A DNA stretch of 64,000 nt, from positions 44,913 through 108,912 of the forward strand of contig JAOUOD010000010.1 in assembly GCA_029880545.1 (NCBI GenBank), written 5' to 3'. This document shows, in pieces, positions 41,455 through 51,123 of the stretch. A model generated the notes under the pieces. The model had not been told where the DNA came from and ran no database searches. It saw only the letters and a program-made list of their open reading frames with translations. A program made the position numbers and the translations under genes. Source of the stretch: Gammaproteobacteria bacterium (lineage in GTDB: Bacteria; Pseudomonadota; Gammaproteobacteria; Acidiferrobacterales; SZUA-150). Position 1 is the first letter of the stretch. Every line of letters begins with the position of its first letter.

Positions 41455-42222
41455 ATGGCCATCACCATAAAAACAACTGAAGAAATCGAAAAAATGCGCG
41501 TAGCCGGCCGCCTGGCTGCGGACGTTCTGCGAATGATTCGGCCGCATGTCGAGCCGGGTATTACCACCGAAGAACTGGACCGGATTTGTCACGACTACAT
41601 CGTCAATGACCTGGACGCCATTCCTGCCCCACTAAACTACCGGGGTTTCCCCAAGTCCATCTGCACGTCGGTGAACCACCAGGTCTGCCACGGGATACCC
41701 GGCCCGAAAAAGCTTAAAAAAGGCGACATCGTCAACATTGACATTACGGTAATCAAGGACGGCTATCACGGTGATACCAGCAAGATGTTTTTTATTGGCA
41801 AGCCCTCGGTCCAGGCGGAGCGAATCTGCCGCATTGCACACGAATGCATGGTGCTGGGTATCGAACAGGTTCGGCCGGGCGCGACACTGGGTGACGTTGG
41901 CCACGCCATTCAGACCTACGCCGAAGCCCAGCATTGCTCGGTAGTTCGGGAGTATTGTGGTCACGGCATTGGCAAACAATTCCATGAAGACCCCCAGGTT
42001 CTTCACTATGGCCAACCAAAAACCGGAACAATACTGGAACCCGGTATGACCTTTACGATCGAACCAATGATCAATACCGGTGCGCGCAACGTCAAGCTGT
42101 TGCCGGACAACTGGACTGTGGTGACCCGGGATCACAGCCTGTCAGCGCAATGGGAACATACGATTCTGGTTACTGAATCCGGGCACGATATTCTCACCCG
42201 CCTGGAAGGTGAGGATGTCTAG
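41455..42222 (+). CDS. map: Methionine aminopeptidase, type I
   Basis: Removes the initiator methionine from nascent proteins in the cytoplasm; binuclear metal enzyme. 255 residues. Metal ligands are visible: two Asp in DIVNIDITVIKDGYHGDTS, His in GHGIGKQFHEDP, Glu in FTIEPMIN and Glu in QWEHTILVT. The gene is divergent from rpsB, a conserved arrangement, and is followed by glnD after 67 bases. Confidence 0.98.
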   Translation: MAITIKTTEEIEKMRVAGRLAADVLRMIRPHVEPGITTEELDRICHDYIVNDLDAIPAPLNYRGFPKSICTSVNHQVCHGIPGPKKLKKGDIVNIDITVIKDGYHGDTSKMFFIGKPSVQAERICRIAHECMVLGIEQVRPGATLGDVGHAIQTYAEAQHCSVVREYCGHGIGKQFHEDPQVLHYGQPKTGTILEPGMTFTIEPMINTGARNVKLLPDNWTVVTRDHSLSAQWEHTILVTESGHDILTRLEGEDV

Positions 42223-42289
42223 TCCCGCGCATAAAGATACCGGTATTGGCGACCCTCCGGCAGACCCTAAAATCGACGGATAACATGTC

Positions 42290-44971
42290 ATGGCGTATCG
42301 TCTGAACACGATATTCGACAATCGCGCCTTCCAGGCGTCGCTGAAAAAAAGCGACAAGCCGTTGCAGACCTTTCGCACCGCCCTGACCCGCGGAAGACAG
42401 GAGCTCAAGCACTGGAACGACAACGACGTCACCGCGGTAAAACTGGTTTCCGCTCATGCCTGGTTTATTGACCAGTTACTGAACGAGGCCTGGTACCTGG
42501 TCCTGGGCAGTTCCCTGGGACAAATGGCGGCACTTGCTGCGGCTGGCGGCTATGGTCGCAGCGAGTTACATCCCAGCTCTGATATCGACCTCATCATCCT
42601 TCTGCCCGAAAATCATGGCGAAGAATTACACCGCTCCGTCGAACAGTTTCTGCGGTTTCTGTGGGACATGGGACTGGACATTGGCCACAGCACCCGAACA
42701 CCGGACGAGTGTCACCAGGCTGCGCGTGATGACATCACCATCACTACAAACATCATGGAGTCCCGCCTCCTTTGCGGAAACAGCGCACTGTATGAAGCGA
42801 TGCGGGAGCTGACATCACCAGCTCGCATATGGTCTTCATCAGATTTTTTCAGCGCAAAACTGGAAGAGCAGCATCGACGTCATGGTCATTTTGGCGATAC
42901 CGCCAACAACCTGGAACCCAATATCAAGGACGGACCAGGCGGTCTGCGCGATCTGCAGATGCTGCTATGGGTAGTACAACGTCATTACGGCACGCGCAAG
43001 CTTGAAGACCTGGTGTCGCTTGAGCTGGTTACCGACAAGGAATTCAAACTGTTGCTGCGTAACCGCAACTTCCTCTGGCAAGTGCGTAACGGCCTGCACT
43101 ATGCAGCCGGACGGAAAGAAGACCGGCTACTGTTCGATTATCAACGACTGCTGGCCGAGTCCCTGGGGTTTGAAGACAAGCCCGGCTCGCTGGCTGTTGA
43201 ACAGTTCATGAAGCGCTACTACAGGACGGTCAAACAACTTTCCGTGCTCAATGAAATACTGCTCCAGTATTTCCAGGAAATTATCTTATATGAAGGCCAG
43301 CTCGAAAAGATTCCGATCAACAGTGACTTTGTCTCCATTAATGGGTACCTGTCAGCCAACGATGCACAGTTATTCCAGAAAGATCCTCGCAATATTTTCA
43401 GGCTGTTCCTGTTGCTGCAACAACACCCGGAGCTGAAGGGAATACGGGCACGAACCATCCGGCTGATCATGGACAGTGTCGAGCTTATTGATGCGCACGT
43501 TCGCAATGACTCTGAAACGCAGAGCCTGTTCATGGAGATAATCCGCCAGCCCCGGGGTATTACCCACGAATTCCGGAGAATGAACACCTACGGTGTATTG
43601 GCTGCCTACCTGCCCGCATTTGGTCGCGTTGCCGGTCAAATGCAATATGACCTGTTTCATGTCTATACCGTTGATGAACACACGCTGTTTGTGGTTCGCA
43701 ACCTCAGGCGATTTACCGTGCCGGAATTCCAAAGTGAATTTCCGCTGGCCAGCTCGCTGATCGGTAAACTGGTAAAGCCGGAAAGGTTGTACCTTGCCGG
43801 CCTGTTTCACGATATCGCCAAGGGTCGCGGTGGCGACCACTCGGAACTCGGCGAATCAGAGGCAAGGCGGTTTTGTCGAAAGCACGGTATTAGCAAATAT
43901 GATACCGAGTTCGTTTGCTGGCTGGTAAAACATCACCTGACAATGTCCTGGACCGCACAACGACGCGACATATCCGACCCGGATGTCATACTCGACTTTG
44001 CCAGGCAAATTGGTGACCAGGAACACCTGGACAATCTTTACCTGCTGACCGTAGCCGACATACGAGGCACCAGCCCCAAGGTATGGAACGACTGGAAGGG
44101 TCACCTGCTCGCAGAATTGTACCACGCGACAACCCGCGTCTTTATGGAAGGCGCTGATTCCGTATCCGATGTATCGACCAACATAAAGTATCGCAAACAG
44201 GCGGTGCTGGATATTCTGCAACCGGACAAGCCGCGAAAGCAGCTTATCGATTTGTACTGGTCACAGCTTATTGACTATTACTTCCTGAATTTTGATATCG
44301 ACAGCCTGGCATGGCACGCAGAAACCATTATCAGCAGGTCGGCAGCGGAGTTCCCGCTGGTGGCAACACGTTACAATCCTGAGCTGGGTGGCAGTGAATT
44401 CCTGGTATTTACCCCGACAAAATCCGATTTGCTGATGCAGCTTACTGGCGCGTTTGATCGACTAAACCTGTCCATAGTTGATGCGCGTATGCACGGGACA
44501 GCTCACGGCTTCGCCCTCGACAGCTTTGTTGTCATGGATCACAACAACAAGGCAATCGAGAACCCGCGTGAACTGGATTATCTGGCAGGAGAGATCAGCA
44601 AGGCGCTGCTGGCCAGCGCCGAGAACCGCCGCGCCAACATTCGCATGCCAAGAAAGCTCAAACATTTTCCCATCAAGACGGATATAAATTTCAAGACCGA
44701 AGCCCGCGGTCGTGCCACCATCATGCACGTTACCGCGCAGGACCGACCCGGCCTGTTGCATCAGGTCGCCCAGGCCCTGCATCATTGTGATATCAAGCTG
44801 GCGGCCTCAAAAATCACAACGTTTGGCGAGCGCGCCGAGGACATCTTTTTCATTGTTGACCGCAACAATTCCCCGATTGAATCTGCCGAACAGCTGGATT
44901 GTCTGAAGCAGGAAGTCACTCGCAGACTGTCCAATGAAAACACTGCTGAACCGAAAGAAATGACATTTTAG
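42290..44971 (+). CDS. glnD: Bifunctional uridylyltransferase / uridylyl-removing enzyme (PII)
   Basis: Sensor of glutamine that uridylylates PII proteins when glutamine is low and de-uridylylates them when it is high. 893 residues (E. coli 890). The nucleotidyltransferase domain has GGYGRSELHPSSDIDLIIL near residue 84, and the GlnD linker domain follows. The HD hydrolase domain has LAGLFHDIAKGRGGDHSELG near residue 505, and two C-terminal ACT domains bind glutamine (about 700-780 and 808-885). The map-glnD order is typical for gammaproteobacteria. Confidence 0.97.
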   Translation: MAYRLNTIFDNRAFQASLKKSDKPLQTFRTALTRGRQELKHWNDNDVTAVKLVSAHAWFIDQLLNEAWYLVLGSSLGQMAALAAAGGYGRSELHPSSDIDLIILLPENHGEELHRSVEQFLRFLWDMGLDIGHSTRTPDECHQAARDDITITTNIMESRLLCGNSALYEAMRELTSPARIWSSSDFFSAKLEEQHRRHGHFGDTANNLEPNIKDGPGGLRDLQMLLWVVQRHYGTRKLEDLVSLELVTDKEFKLLLRNRNFLWQVRNGLHYAAGRKEDRLLFDYQRLLAESLGFEDKPGSLAVEQFMKRYYRTVKQLSVLNEILLQYFQEIILYEGQLEKIPINSDFVSINGYLSANDAQLFQKDPRNIFRLFLLLQQHPELKGIRARTIRLIMDSVELIDAHVRNDSETQSLFMEIIRQPRGITHEFRRMNTYGVLAAYLPAFGRVAGQMQYDLFHVYTVDEHTLFVVRNLRRFTVPEFQSEFPLASSLIGKLVKPERLYLAGLFHDIAKGRGGDHSELGESEARRFCRKHGISKYDTEFVCWLVKHHLTMSWTAQRRDISDPDVILDFARQIGDQEHLDNLYLLTVADIRGTSPKVWNDWKGHLLAELYHATTRVFMEGADSVSDVSTNIKYRKQAVLDILQPDKPRKQLIDLYWSQLIDYYFLNFDIDSLAWHAETIISRSAAEFPLVATRYNPELGGSEFLVFTPTKSDLLMQLTGAFDRLNLSIVDARMHGTAHGFALDSFVVMDHNNKAIENPRELDYLAGEISKALLASAENRRANIRMPRKLKHFPIKTDINFKTEARGRATIMHVTAQDRPGLLHQVAQALHHCDIKLAASKITTFGERAEDIFFIVDRNNSPIESAEQLDCLKQEVTRRLSNENTAEPKEMTF

Positions 44972-44977
44972 AAGACT

Positions 44978-45011
44978 CAAAAAAGCCGGATGGCATGCTC
45001 GCCATCCGGCT
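44978..45011 (-). terminator. Rho-independent terminator of the AgcS symporter gene
   Basis: Eleven-base-pair stem AGCCGGATGGC with GCCATCCGGCT and a 6-base loop; on the minus strand it is followed directly by T6. It sits 17 bases past the symporter stop. In the plus direction it lacks a T run, so it mainly ends the minus-strand transcript, although glnD converges on it. Confidence 0.85.
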
Positions 45012-45027
45012 GATTGTCAATGATGCC

Positions 45028-46575
45028 TCATGCCTGTGGATTTCGCTCAAACTCGCCGCTCTTGAGCCTGGCAAGATACTCATGCAATGAATCCCTGACC
45101 TTGTTATGCAGCACATACAGCGCCAATACATTGGGGAATGCCATGGACAACAACATCAAGTCACTGAAATCAAGGATATTGGTGGCGCTGGTAACAGACC
45201 CAATCACAACGAACAAGACGAACATGATCCGGTAGGCCAATGACGCCTTCTCACCGAACATGAACGTCCAGCAACGTTCGCCGTAATACGACCAGGAGAT
45301 CATCGTACTGTAGGCAAACAACACAACCGAAAGACTCAGAACAATCGGGAACCAGCTGATCACCGAACCAAACGCCACCGATGTCAGCGCTGCACCCTGG
45401 TTCTGCTGGACAAAGTGTGCGTACTCGGGAGCCTGGTAGACACCGGTAAGAATAATTACCAGCGCGGTCATGGTACAAATGATAACGGTATCAATAAATG
45501 GCTCCAGCAGCGCCACAATACCTTGACGAACCGGGTAGGCGGTTCTGGCAGCTGAGTGGGCGATAGCGGCAGAGCCGACACCTGCCTCGCTGGAAAACGC
45601 GGCACGCTTGAAGCCCTGGACCATAACACCAATGAATCCACCGAAACCGGCTTCAAAGGTGAAGGCCTTGCTGACAATCAAGCTGATAGCCGCTGGTATT
45701 TCCGCGGCATGGACCACCACAATCCACAAGCAGGCAAGCAGATACACGACAACCATCAATGGCACGATGGCTTCCGCGACATGGGCGATGCGTCGCAGGC
45801 CACCGATAATTACCACCGCTACGAATGTAGCCATGATGACACCAAACGCCCAGGGCTGTTCAGCAAAAAACGGTACCTGTTGCTTGACCGCGGTAAGCGC
45901 CTGGCTGACCTGGAACGCGTTACCGCCACCCAGTGAGCCGCCAATACACAACACGCAGAACAGGATAGCCAACACCTTGCCCGTGCGAGTCCAGCCAATT
46001 TCGGCAAAACCACGGGTCAGGTACTCCATGGCACCACCCATGATGTGACCGTCCGGGCGAACTTCGCGGTACATTTGCGCAAGACTGGCTTCGGTAAACT
46101 TGGCGGTCATGCCAAACAGGCCGGCAACAATCATCCAGAACGTTGCGCCAGGGCCGCCAACACTGACGGCAATGGCAACGCCGGCGATATTGCCAAGACC
46201 TACTGTTGCCGATAACGCCGTGGTCAGTGCCTGGAATGGCGAGACCTCGCCCTCGGCGCCCGGAACACGATACTTGCCGCGGATAATGCCAATGGAATGC
46301 CCCAGGACGCGAAAGTTGATAAAGCCCATGCGAACGGTCAGAAAGACAGCGCCCACGACAAGCCAGGCAACAATAAACGGAAAGTTGGCGCCCTCAACAA
46401 AAAACAGCACATCAAAAAAGAATACAGCGGCCAGGTAGCCATTCAATATGCCGAACCAGTCATTGAGGGTGCTGGTTGCGGTACCGGTCTCGGCAGCAAA
46501 TGCAGGCGTCGTCATCAACGCTGTCATTAGCAGCATTGGTATCCAAAATAAGCCACTGATCATTTTCTGATGCAT
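45028..46575 (-). CDS. AgcS-family sodium:alanine/glycine symporter
   Basis: Predicted inner-membrane Na+-coupled transporter for alanine or glycine. The ATG at 46575 follows GGAGG at good spacing and gives 515 residues. About ten to eleven hydrophobic segments are visible. Family landmarks include GSLGGGNAFQVSQ, ATVGLGNIAGVAIAVSVGGPG near residue 115, and FSSEAGVGSAAIAHSAA. An N-terminal stretch ending TPAFAAETG looks like an extra, possibly cleaved, hydrophobic leader before the first transporter helix. It stands alone between amiB and glnD with its own terminator. The exact substrate cannot be told from sequence. Confidence 0.9.
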   Translation of the reverse strand: MHQKMISGLFWIPMLLMTALMTTPAFAAETGTATSTLNDWFGILNGYLAAVFFFDVLFFVEGANFPFIVAWLVVGAVFLTVRMGFINFRVLGHSIGIIRGKYRVPGAEGEVSPFQALTTALSATVGLGNIAGVAIAVSVGGPGATFWMIVAGLFGMTAKFTEASLAQMYREVRPDGHIMGGAMEYLTRGFAEIGWTRTGKVLAILFCVLCIGGSLGGGNAFQVSQALTAVKQQVPFFAEQPWAFGVIMATFVAVVIIGGLRRIAHVAEAIVPLMVVVYLLACLWIVVVHAAEIPAAISLIVSKAFTFEAGFGGFIGVMVQGFKRAAFSSEAGVGSAAIAHSAARTAYPVRQGIVALLEPFIDTVIICTMTALVIILTGVYQAPEYAHFVQQNQGAALTSVAFGSVISWFPIVLSLSVVLFAYSTMISWSYYGERCWTFMFGEKASLAYRIMFVLFVVIGSVTSATNILDFSDLMLLSMAFPNVLALYVLHNKVRDSLHEYLARLKSGEFERNPQA

Positions 46576-46670
46576 CGATATCCTCCAGCCTGGTTTGCAG
46601 TCATTATTTTTCAAATTGTTCGACAACAACGGCAAGCCACAGGCCCGCCTCATTATCTTTTTGCCTGATT

Positions 46671-48008
46671 CTAAGGGATGAGCAACTTGCGTCCAACCGG
46701 CAACTGGGTTCCGGTCAGGTTATTGGCAAATCGCAACGTATCCACATGAACATTATATTTTCTGGCAATACTGGACAGCGAGTCACCACGCCTGACAATG
46801 TGTTCCTTGTGCCTGCCTGTTTTCTTTATAACCGCAGCATTTTCGCTTGCTGCTTCACGGGCTGAATTTGGTATAAAATTATTTCGCGCAAGAAATCGCT
46901 TGATACCGCGCAAGATTCCTTCTGCCATGCTGCGCTGGAAATCCCTGCTGCGCAACTTCTTCTCTTCTATCGGATTGGAAATAAATGCGGTTTCGACAAG
47001 AATTGATGGCGTTGCTGCAGCATTCAGCACCATAAATCCTGCATGACCAACCGTTCTCCGATGAAGCTTATTGACTTTGCCGATTTCCGCTAACACATCT
47101 TCACCGAATTCCCGGCTGAACGGCATATTTTTCGACATGGATAAATCATAGAGCACGAGTTGAGTCATCGGGTCTTTAATTTCTTCTGCCACGTAACCGC
47201 CGGCAACATCGGCCGCATTTTCACTGTTTGCCAGCATGCGGGAAATGGTATCTGATGCTCCTTTCTGGGAAAGCACATAGACAGAAGCACCACGTGCTCG
47301 TTTACCGGGAACTGCATCAGCATGAATCGAGACAAATAAATCAGCTTTCGTGTCTTTGGCATACCGGTGTCGAGGAGCGAGACCCACGTAGTAATCACCA
47401 TCGCGCGTCATCACCGCCTGCATGTTTGGTGTGGCATCGATTTTTTTCTGCAATTCCCGGGCAATAGCCAGCACAACATCCTTTTCCCGGGTACGATAGT
47501 ATTTGCCGATAGCTCCCGGATCTTCGCCACCATGCCCGGCATCAATGGCGATCACCCAAGGGAATGAATCATTGGCTTTCCGAATTTGCGGTGCCTGTTT
47601 GGGCTTTGGTTTCTGTTCAGATGCCTCTTGCTCAAACAAATCGATGACTAGTCGGTGACCAAATTGCCCGCCTGGCTGCAACAAGAACGTCTTTGGTCTT
47701 ACCTTGCGCTTCAGATCAAACACGACGCGCAAGCCATCACCCTGCCGGCCACTGCGAATCTGGCTCAGCGGAGCATCTTCAGGAAACTGTTCGGGAAAAT
47801 TTGCGCCCAGCCGGGTCTCATCGAGATCAACAACCAACCTGTCCGGACCGCTCAGGCTGAACAAACGGTGTTCCACCTTTCCGGAAACATCCAGCACCAC
47901 GCGCAAATGATCCGGTGCCTGGTAGGTTCGGATATCACGGATTTGTACCGACGCCTGAGCGGGCAGCGACAACGGCAACAACAGAAGAATCAGGAACAAT
48001 TTAAGCAC
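46671..48008 (-). CDS. amiB: N-acetylmuramoyl-L-alanine amidase, AmiB/AmiC type
   Basis: Periplasmic zinc amidase that cuts peptide stems from peptidoglycan during daughter-cell separation. A GTG at 48008 (overlapping tsaE by 19 bases) begins a good signal peptide and gives 445 residues; longer readings lie inside tsaE. Domains: signal 1-19, AMIN domain about 20-130 (septal targeting), amidase_3 about 165-385 with the zinc site in IDAGHGGEDPGAIG, FVSIHADA and the catalytic Glu in ILVETAFISN, and a C-terminal LysM (about 398-445). The tsaE-amiB order matches the E. coli cluster, but mutL, miaA and hfq do not follow here. Confidence 0.93.
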   Translation of the reverse strand: MLKLFLILLLLPLSLPAQASVQIRDIRTYQAPDHLRVVLDVSGKVEHRLFSLSGPDRLVVDLDETRLGANFPEQFPEDAPLSQIRSGRQGDGLRVVFDLKRKVRPKTFLLQPGGQFGHRLVIDLFEQEASEQKPKPKQAPQIRKANDSFPWVIAIDAGHGGEDPGAIGKYYRTREKDVVLAIARELQKKIDATPNMQAVMTRDGDYYVGLAPRHRYAKDTKADLFVSIHADAVPGKRARGASVYVLSQKGASDTISRMLANSENAADVAGGYVAEEIKDPMTQLVLYDLSMSKNMPFSREFGEDVLAEIGKVNKLHRRTVGHAGFMVLNAAATPSILVETAFISNPIEEKKLRSRDFQRSMAEGILRGIKRFLARNNFIPNSAREAASENAAVIKKTGRHKEHIVRRGDSLSSIARKYNVHVDTLRFANNLTGTQLPVGRKLLIP

Positions 48009-48472
48009 TGCGCCTGAAACCGGGTGAATGCGTGTTTGCCTGCAGGTGTATGCGCTTCCCACGTAATCGAACGTCCATCTTGGGTTCGGGCCAGTATAAT
48101 ATCTGCGTCCGCAGGCGGCAAAACTCCAGCCCCTTTTTCCGGCCATTCGACCAGCACCAATGACGCCTGGTCAAAGAAATCCCGTATACCCATAAATTCG
48201 AGTTCTTCCGGCTGTTTCAACCGATACAAATCAAAATGGAAAATAGCCCGTCCGCCCAATTCATACGGCTCGACCAGCGAGAACGTCGGGCTCTTGGCCG
48301 AACCTGTGTGTCCGAGACCTTTCAGAATACCCTGTACCAGTGTCGTTTTACCCGCCCCCAATGCGCCGCGCAGGCTCACCAGGCGAACCTCTTCCAGGCA
48401 CGTCGCCAAACAAGATCCCAGCGTCTCCATGGCCTCGGCAGTGGTGATCACGATTTCTTCGTTTTCAGGCAT
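47990..48472 (-). CDS. tsaE: tRNA t6A biosynthesis ATPase TsaE
   Basis: P-loop protein that works with TsaB and TsaD to make N6-threonylcarbamoyladenosine on ANN-decoding tRNAs. 160 residues with Walker A GALGAGKTTLVQGIL near residue 36, SPTFSLVEPY, and the HFDLYRL and LVEWPEKG motifs. It overlaps nnrD by eight bases upstream and amiB by 19 bases downstream; nnr-tsaE-amiB is a conserved gene string. Confidence 0.95.
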   Translation of the reverse strand: MPENEEIVITTAEAMETLGSCLATCLEEVRLVSLRGALGAGKTTLVQGILKGLGHTGSAKSPTFSLVEPYELGGRAIFHFDLYRLKQPEELEFMGIRDFFDQASLVLVEWPEKGAGVLPPADADIILARTQDGRSITWEAHTPAGKHAFTRFQAQCLNCS

Positions 48473-49964
48473 ATCGGTAACCTGCTTCGGGCAAGGCTTC
48501 CACCAGGTCGCCGGCGGTTTGACCCACGCCTCTGCCGCGGCCTGTTAACCAGTCTGAGGTCGCTGCATGCCAAACCGCGCCCAAAGCCGCCGCTCCTGGC
48601 AACGCAAGACCTTGGGCCACCAGGGCGCCTATCACGCCCGCCAATACATCGCCTGTCCCGCCGGTAGCCAGGGCGGCGCTGCCGCCGTGGATCAGCCCTG
48701 ACCGGTTCGATGTCTCCGCTGAAACGATCGTTCCTGCGCCTTTTAGTACGCAGGCACCGCCATATTGTTCGCAAACAGCTTCGGCAGCCCTGAGGCGATC
48801 GGATTCGATGCCAGCGATACTCGTGCCCAGCAGGCGCGCCGCCTCACCCGGATGAGGTGTCAGAATCCAGTTGCCCCGTCTTTGCGGGTTTTCAGCCAGC
48901 AGGGTTAACGCATCCGCATCCACTATCAGCGGCAAGTCACTATCCACCAGCCTTGCAAACTGTTCGAGCGCTGCACCATCAAGCCCAAGACCGGGACCAA
49001 TCACCGCGACACTTGCCCGTTGCAGAGCCGCCTGGAGCAAATCCTTGCGATTCCACGGTACAACCATGTACTCGGCGGCGGCTGCCGAGACGGCGACAAC
49101 CGTGTCGGGATGAGTAACAACTGTGGCCAGGCCTGCCCCGGCACGCACTGCCGATCGCCCGGCGAGGCTGGCCGCCCCGCTAAAACCCGGAGATCCTGCC
49201 ACCACCAGGACATGGCCGTGACGGGTCTTGTAGTCCGATGGGCGTCGTTTCGGCAAATCCACCAGCCGGGACGAATCCAGTCGCTCAGCTACACCATCAA
49301 CCGTCGAGTACACCGCCGACGGTATATCGAGATCAGTGAAGTGAACCTCTCCCGTATAATCCACTGCTGCCCCGGTAAGCAGGCCGGTATTCAGGCCGAT
49401 AAAACTCAGGGTACAGGCCGCCTTTACCGCCGCGCCCATAACTGAACCGGTATCCGCGTTAATTCCGCTGGGGATATCCAACGACAACACCGGGCGTCCG
49501 CAAGCATTGATTCTCCTTATTGCCTCCAGCCATTCCCCGGACACGGCGCGATCAATGCCGGTACCCAGCAATGCATCGACGACAACGTCTGCGTCCCAGT
49601 TCGCATCGGCAACAGTCGACAGACTGATCGCATCTTCTTCGAGAGCCGCGCGACAGGCGATTGCTGCTTCGTTTTGCAGTTGCTCCGGGTTTACCAGGGT
49701 AATAACTTGCACCTGGAAACCGGCAAAACCCGCCAACCGTGCAACTACCCAGCCATCACCAGCATTGTTCCCGGCACCACACAATACGAGCAACCGGCGT
49801 GCCCGCGGCCAACGAAAACGCAATAACGAAAACGCTGCCCGGCCCGCGCGTCGCATCAATTCGTAGCCTGTGATACCCGAGGCAATAGCCAGGCGATCCA
49901 GCTCCCGGGTTTGCTCAGCACGATACAATTGACATGGCAGGGATTGGCTGGCTTTATAGTTCAT
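48465..49964 (-). CDS. nnr: Bifunctional NAD(P)H-hydrate epimerase / dehydratase
   Basis: Repairs damaged, hydrated NADH and NADPH. The ATG at 49964 gives 499 residues. The N-terminal epimerase (NnrE, about 1-220) has the CGAGNNAGDGWVVARLA phosphate loop and LDIPSGINADTG. The C-terminal ribokinase-like ADP-dependent dehydratase (NnrD, about 230-499) has VAGSPGFSGAASLAGRSA, ILTPHPGEAARLLG and TGGTGDVLAGVIGALVAQG. It is divergent from queG across 53 bases, the arrangement seen in many gammaproteobacteria. Confidence 0.95.
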   Translation of the reverse strand: MNYKASQSLPCQLYRAEQTRELDRLAIASGITGYELMRRAGRAAFSLLRFRWPRARRLLVLCGAGNNAGDGWVVARLAGFAGFQVQVITLVNPEQLQNEAAIACRAALEEDAISLSTVADANWDADVVVDALLGTGIDRAVSGEWLEAIRRINACGRPVLSLDIPSGINADTGSVMGAAVKAACTLSFIGLNTGLLTGAAVDYTGEVHFTDLDIPSAVYSTVDGVAERLDSSRLVDLPKRRPSDYKTRHGHVLVVAGSPGFSGAASLAGRSAVRAGAGLATVVTHPDTVVAVSAAAAEYMVVPWNRKDLLQAALQRASVAVIGPGLGLDGAALEQFARLVDSDLPLIVDADALTLLAENPQRRGNWILTPHPGEAARLLGTSIAGIESDRLRAAEAVCEQYGGACVLKGAGTIVSAETSNRSGLIHGGSAALATGGTGDVLAGVIGALVAQGLALPGAAALGAVWHAATSDWLTGRGRGVGQTAGDLVEALPEAGYRYA

Positions 49965-50017
49965 GCCGCTATGATAGTCAGATATCGGCCCCAAACAAAA
50001 GCTCGGAACAGGGACCG

Positions 50018-51097
50018 ATGCCCATGGCAAACAAGTTGTCAGCAGAACAACTGATTCAACTCAAGACCGATCTTGCCGAACGCGCCCTTGAACTGGGGTT
50101 CGACATGTTCGGTATTTCCGATACCAGCCTGGAGCAAACAGGTCAGCAGCACCAGCAATGGCTGGCCAGGCATTTCCACGGCGACATGGACTACATGCAC
50201 AAACACGGCAGCAAGCGCTGGCGACCCGCCGAACTGGTACCCGGTACCTTGTCGGTTATCAGCGTGGCAATGAACTATCAGCCCGACGCCAGAGCCGCTG
50301 ACGAAGTACTGACTGATAACAGTCTCGCCTATATTTCACGTTATGCACTGGGTCGCGACTATCACAAGCTGGTACGCAACAGGCTGCAAAAACTCGCAAA
50401 ATTTGCCGAGCAACAGGCAGGCCCATATGGCTATCGCGTATTTTGTGACAGCGCCCCGATTATGGAAAAACCTCTCGCTGCAAAGGCCGGAATCGGCTGG
50501 ACCGGTAAACACAGCAACCTGCTCAACCGGCAACATGGTTCATGGTTCTTCCTGGGAGAGATATATACTGACATGGAATTACCTGCTGATGCTGCTGTCA
50601 CCGGTCATTGCGGTAACTGTACCAGCTGTATTGATGCCTGCCCCACCGCAGCAATTGTCGAACCCTATGTAGTCGATGCCCGGCTGTGCATTTCCTACCT
50701 GACTATTGAATACAAGGGTTCAATACCGGAATCACTAAGACCGCTTGTCGGTAACCGCATTTATGGTTGCGATGACTGCCAGCTCGTTTGCCCGTGGAAC
50801 CGCTTTGCCGGTACCAGTCCGGAGGCTGACTTCAAGCCACGTCACAATCTTGATAACATCAGCCTGCTCGAACTGTTTTCGTGGAACGAAGCGAAGTTTC
50901 TATCACGCACAGAGGGATCGGCGATCAGGCGCATTGGCTACGAGCAATGGAAACGGAATATTGCCATAGCCCTGGGAAACGGTGACTACAACCCGGAAAC
51001 GGTGCAGGCACTGAGAACGTGTATCAGCGATTCGGGCAGCAGGCTTGTTGCCGAACACTGCCAGTGGGCACTGGACCGACTTGCCGGAAAACAATGA
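50018..51097 (+). CDS. queG: Epoxyqueuosine reductase
   Basis: Cobalamin-dependent iron-sulfur enzyme for the last step of queuosine tRNA modification. The ATG at 50018, after AGGGACC, gives 359 residues (two codons later another ATG is possible). The N-terminal domain has the segment SVAMNYQPDA. Two [4Fe-4S] clusters are indicated by CGNCTSCIDACPTAAI near residue 198 and CDDCQLVCPWNRF near residue 250. A HEAT-like C-terminal region is shortened as in E. coli QueG. It is divergent from nnr. Confidence 0.95.
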   Translation: MPMANKLSAEQLIQLKTDLAERALELGFDMFGISDTSLEQTGQQHQQWLARHFHGDMDYMHKHGSKRWRPAELVPGTLSVISVAMNYQPDARAADEVLTDNSLAYISRYALGRDYHKLVRNRLQKLAKFAEQQAGPYGYRVFCDSAPIMEKPLAAKAGIGWTGKHSNLLNRQHGSWFFLGEIYTDMELPADAAVTGHCGNCTSCIDACPTAAIVEPYVVDARLCISYLTIEYKGSIPESLRPLVGNRIYGCDDCQLVCPWNRFAGTSPEADFKPRHNLDNISLLELFSWNEAKFLSRTEGSAIRRIGYEQWKRNIAIALGNGDYNPETVQALRTCISDSGSRLVAEHCQWALDRLAGKQ

Positions 51098-51123
51098 CAC
51101 AACAACCCGAAAGGCTGCCTATC

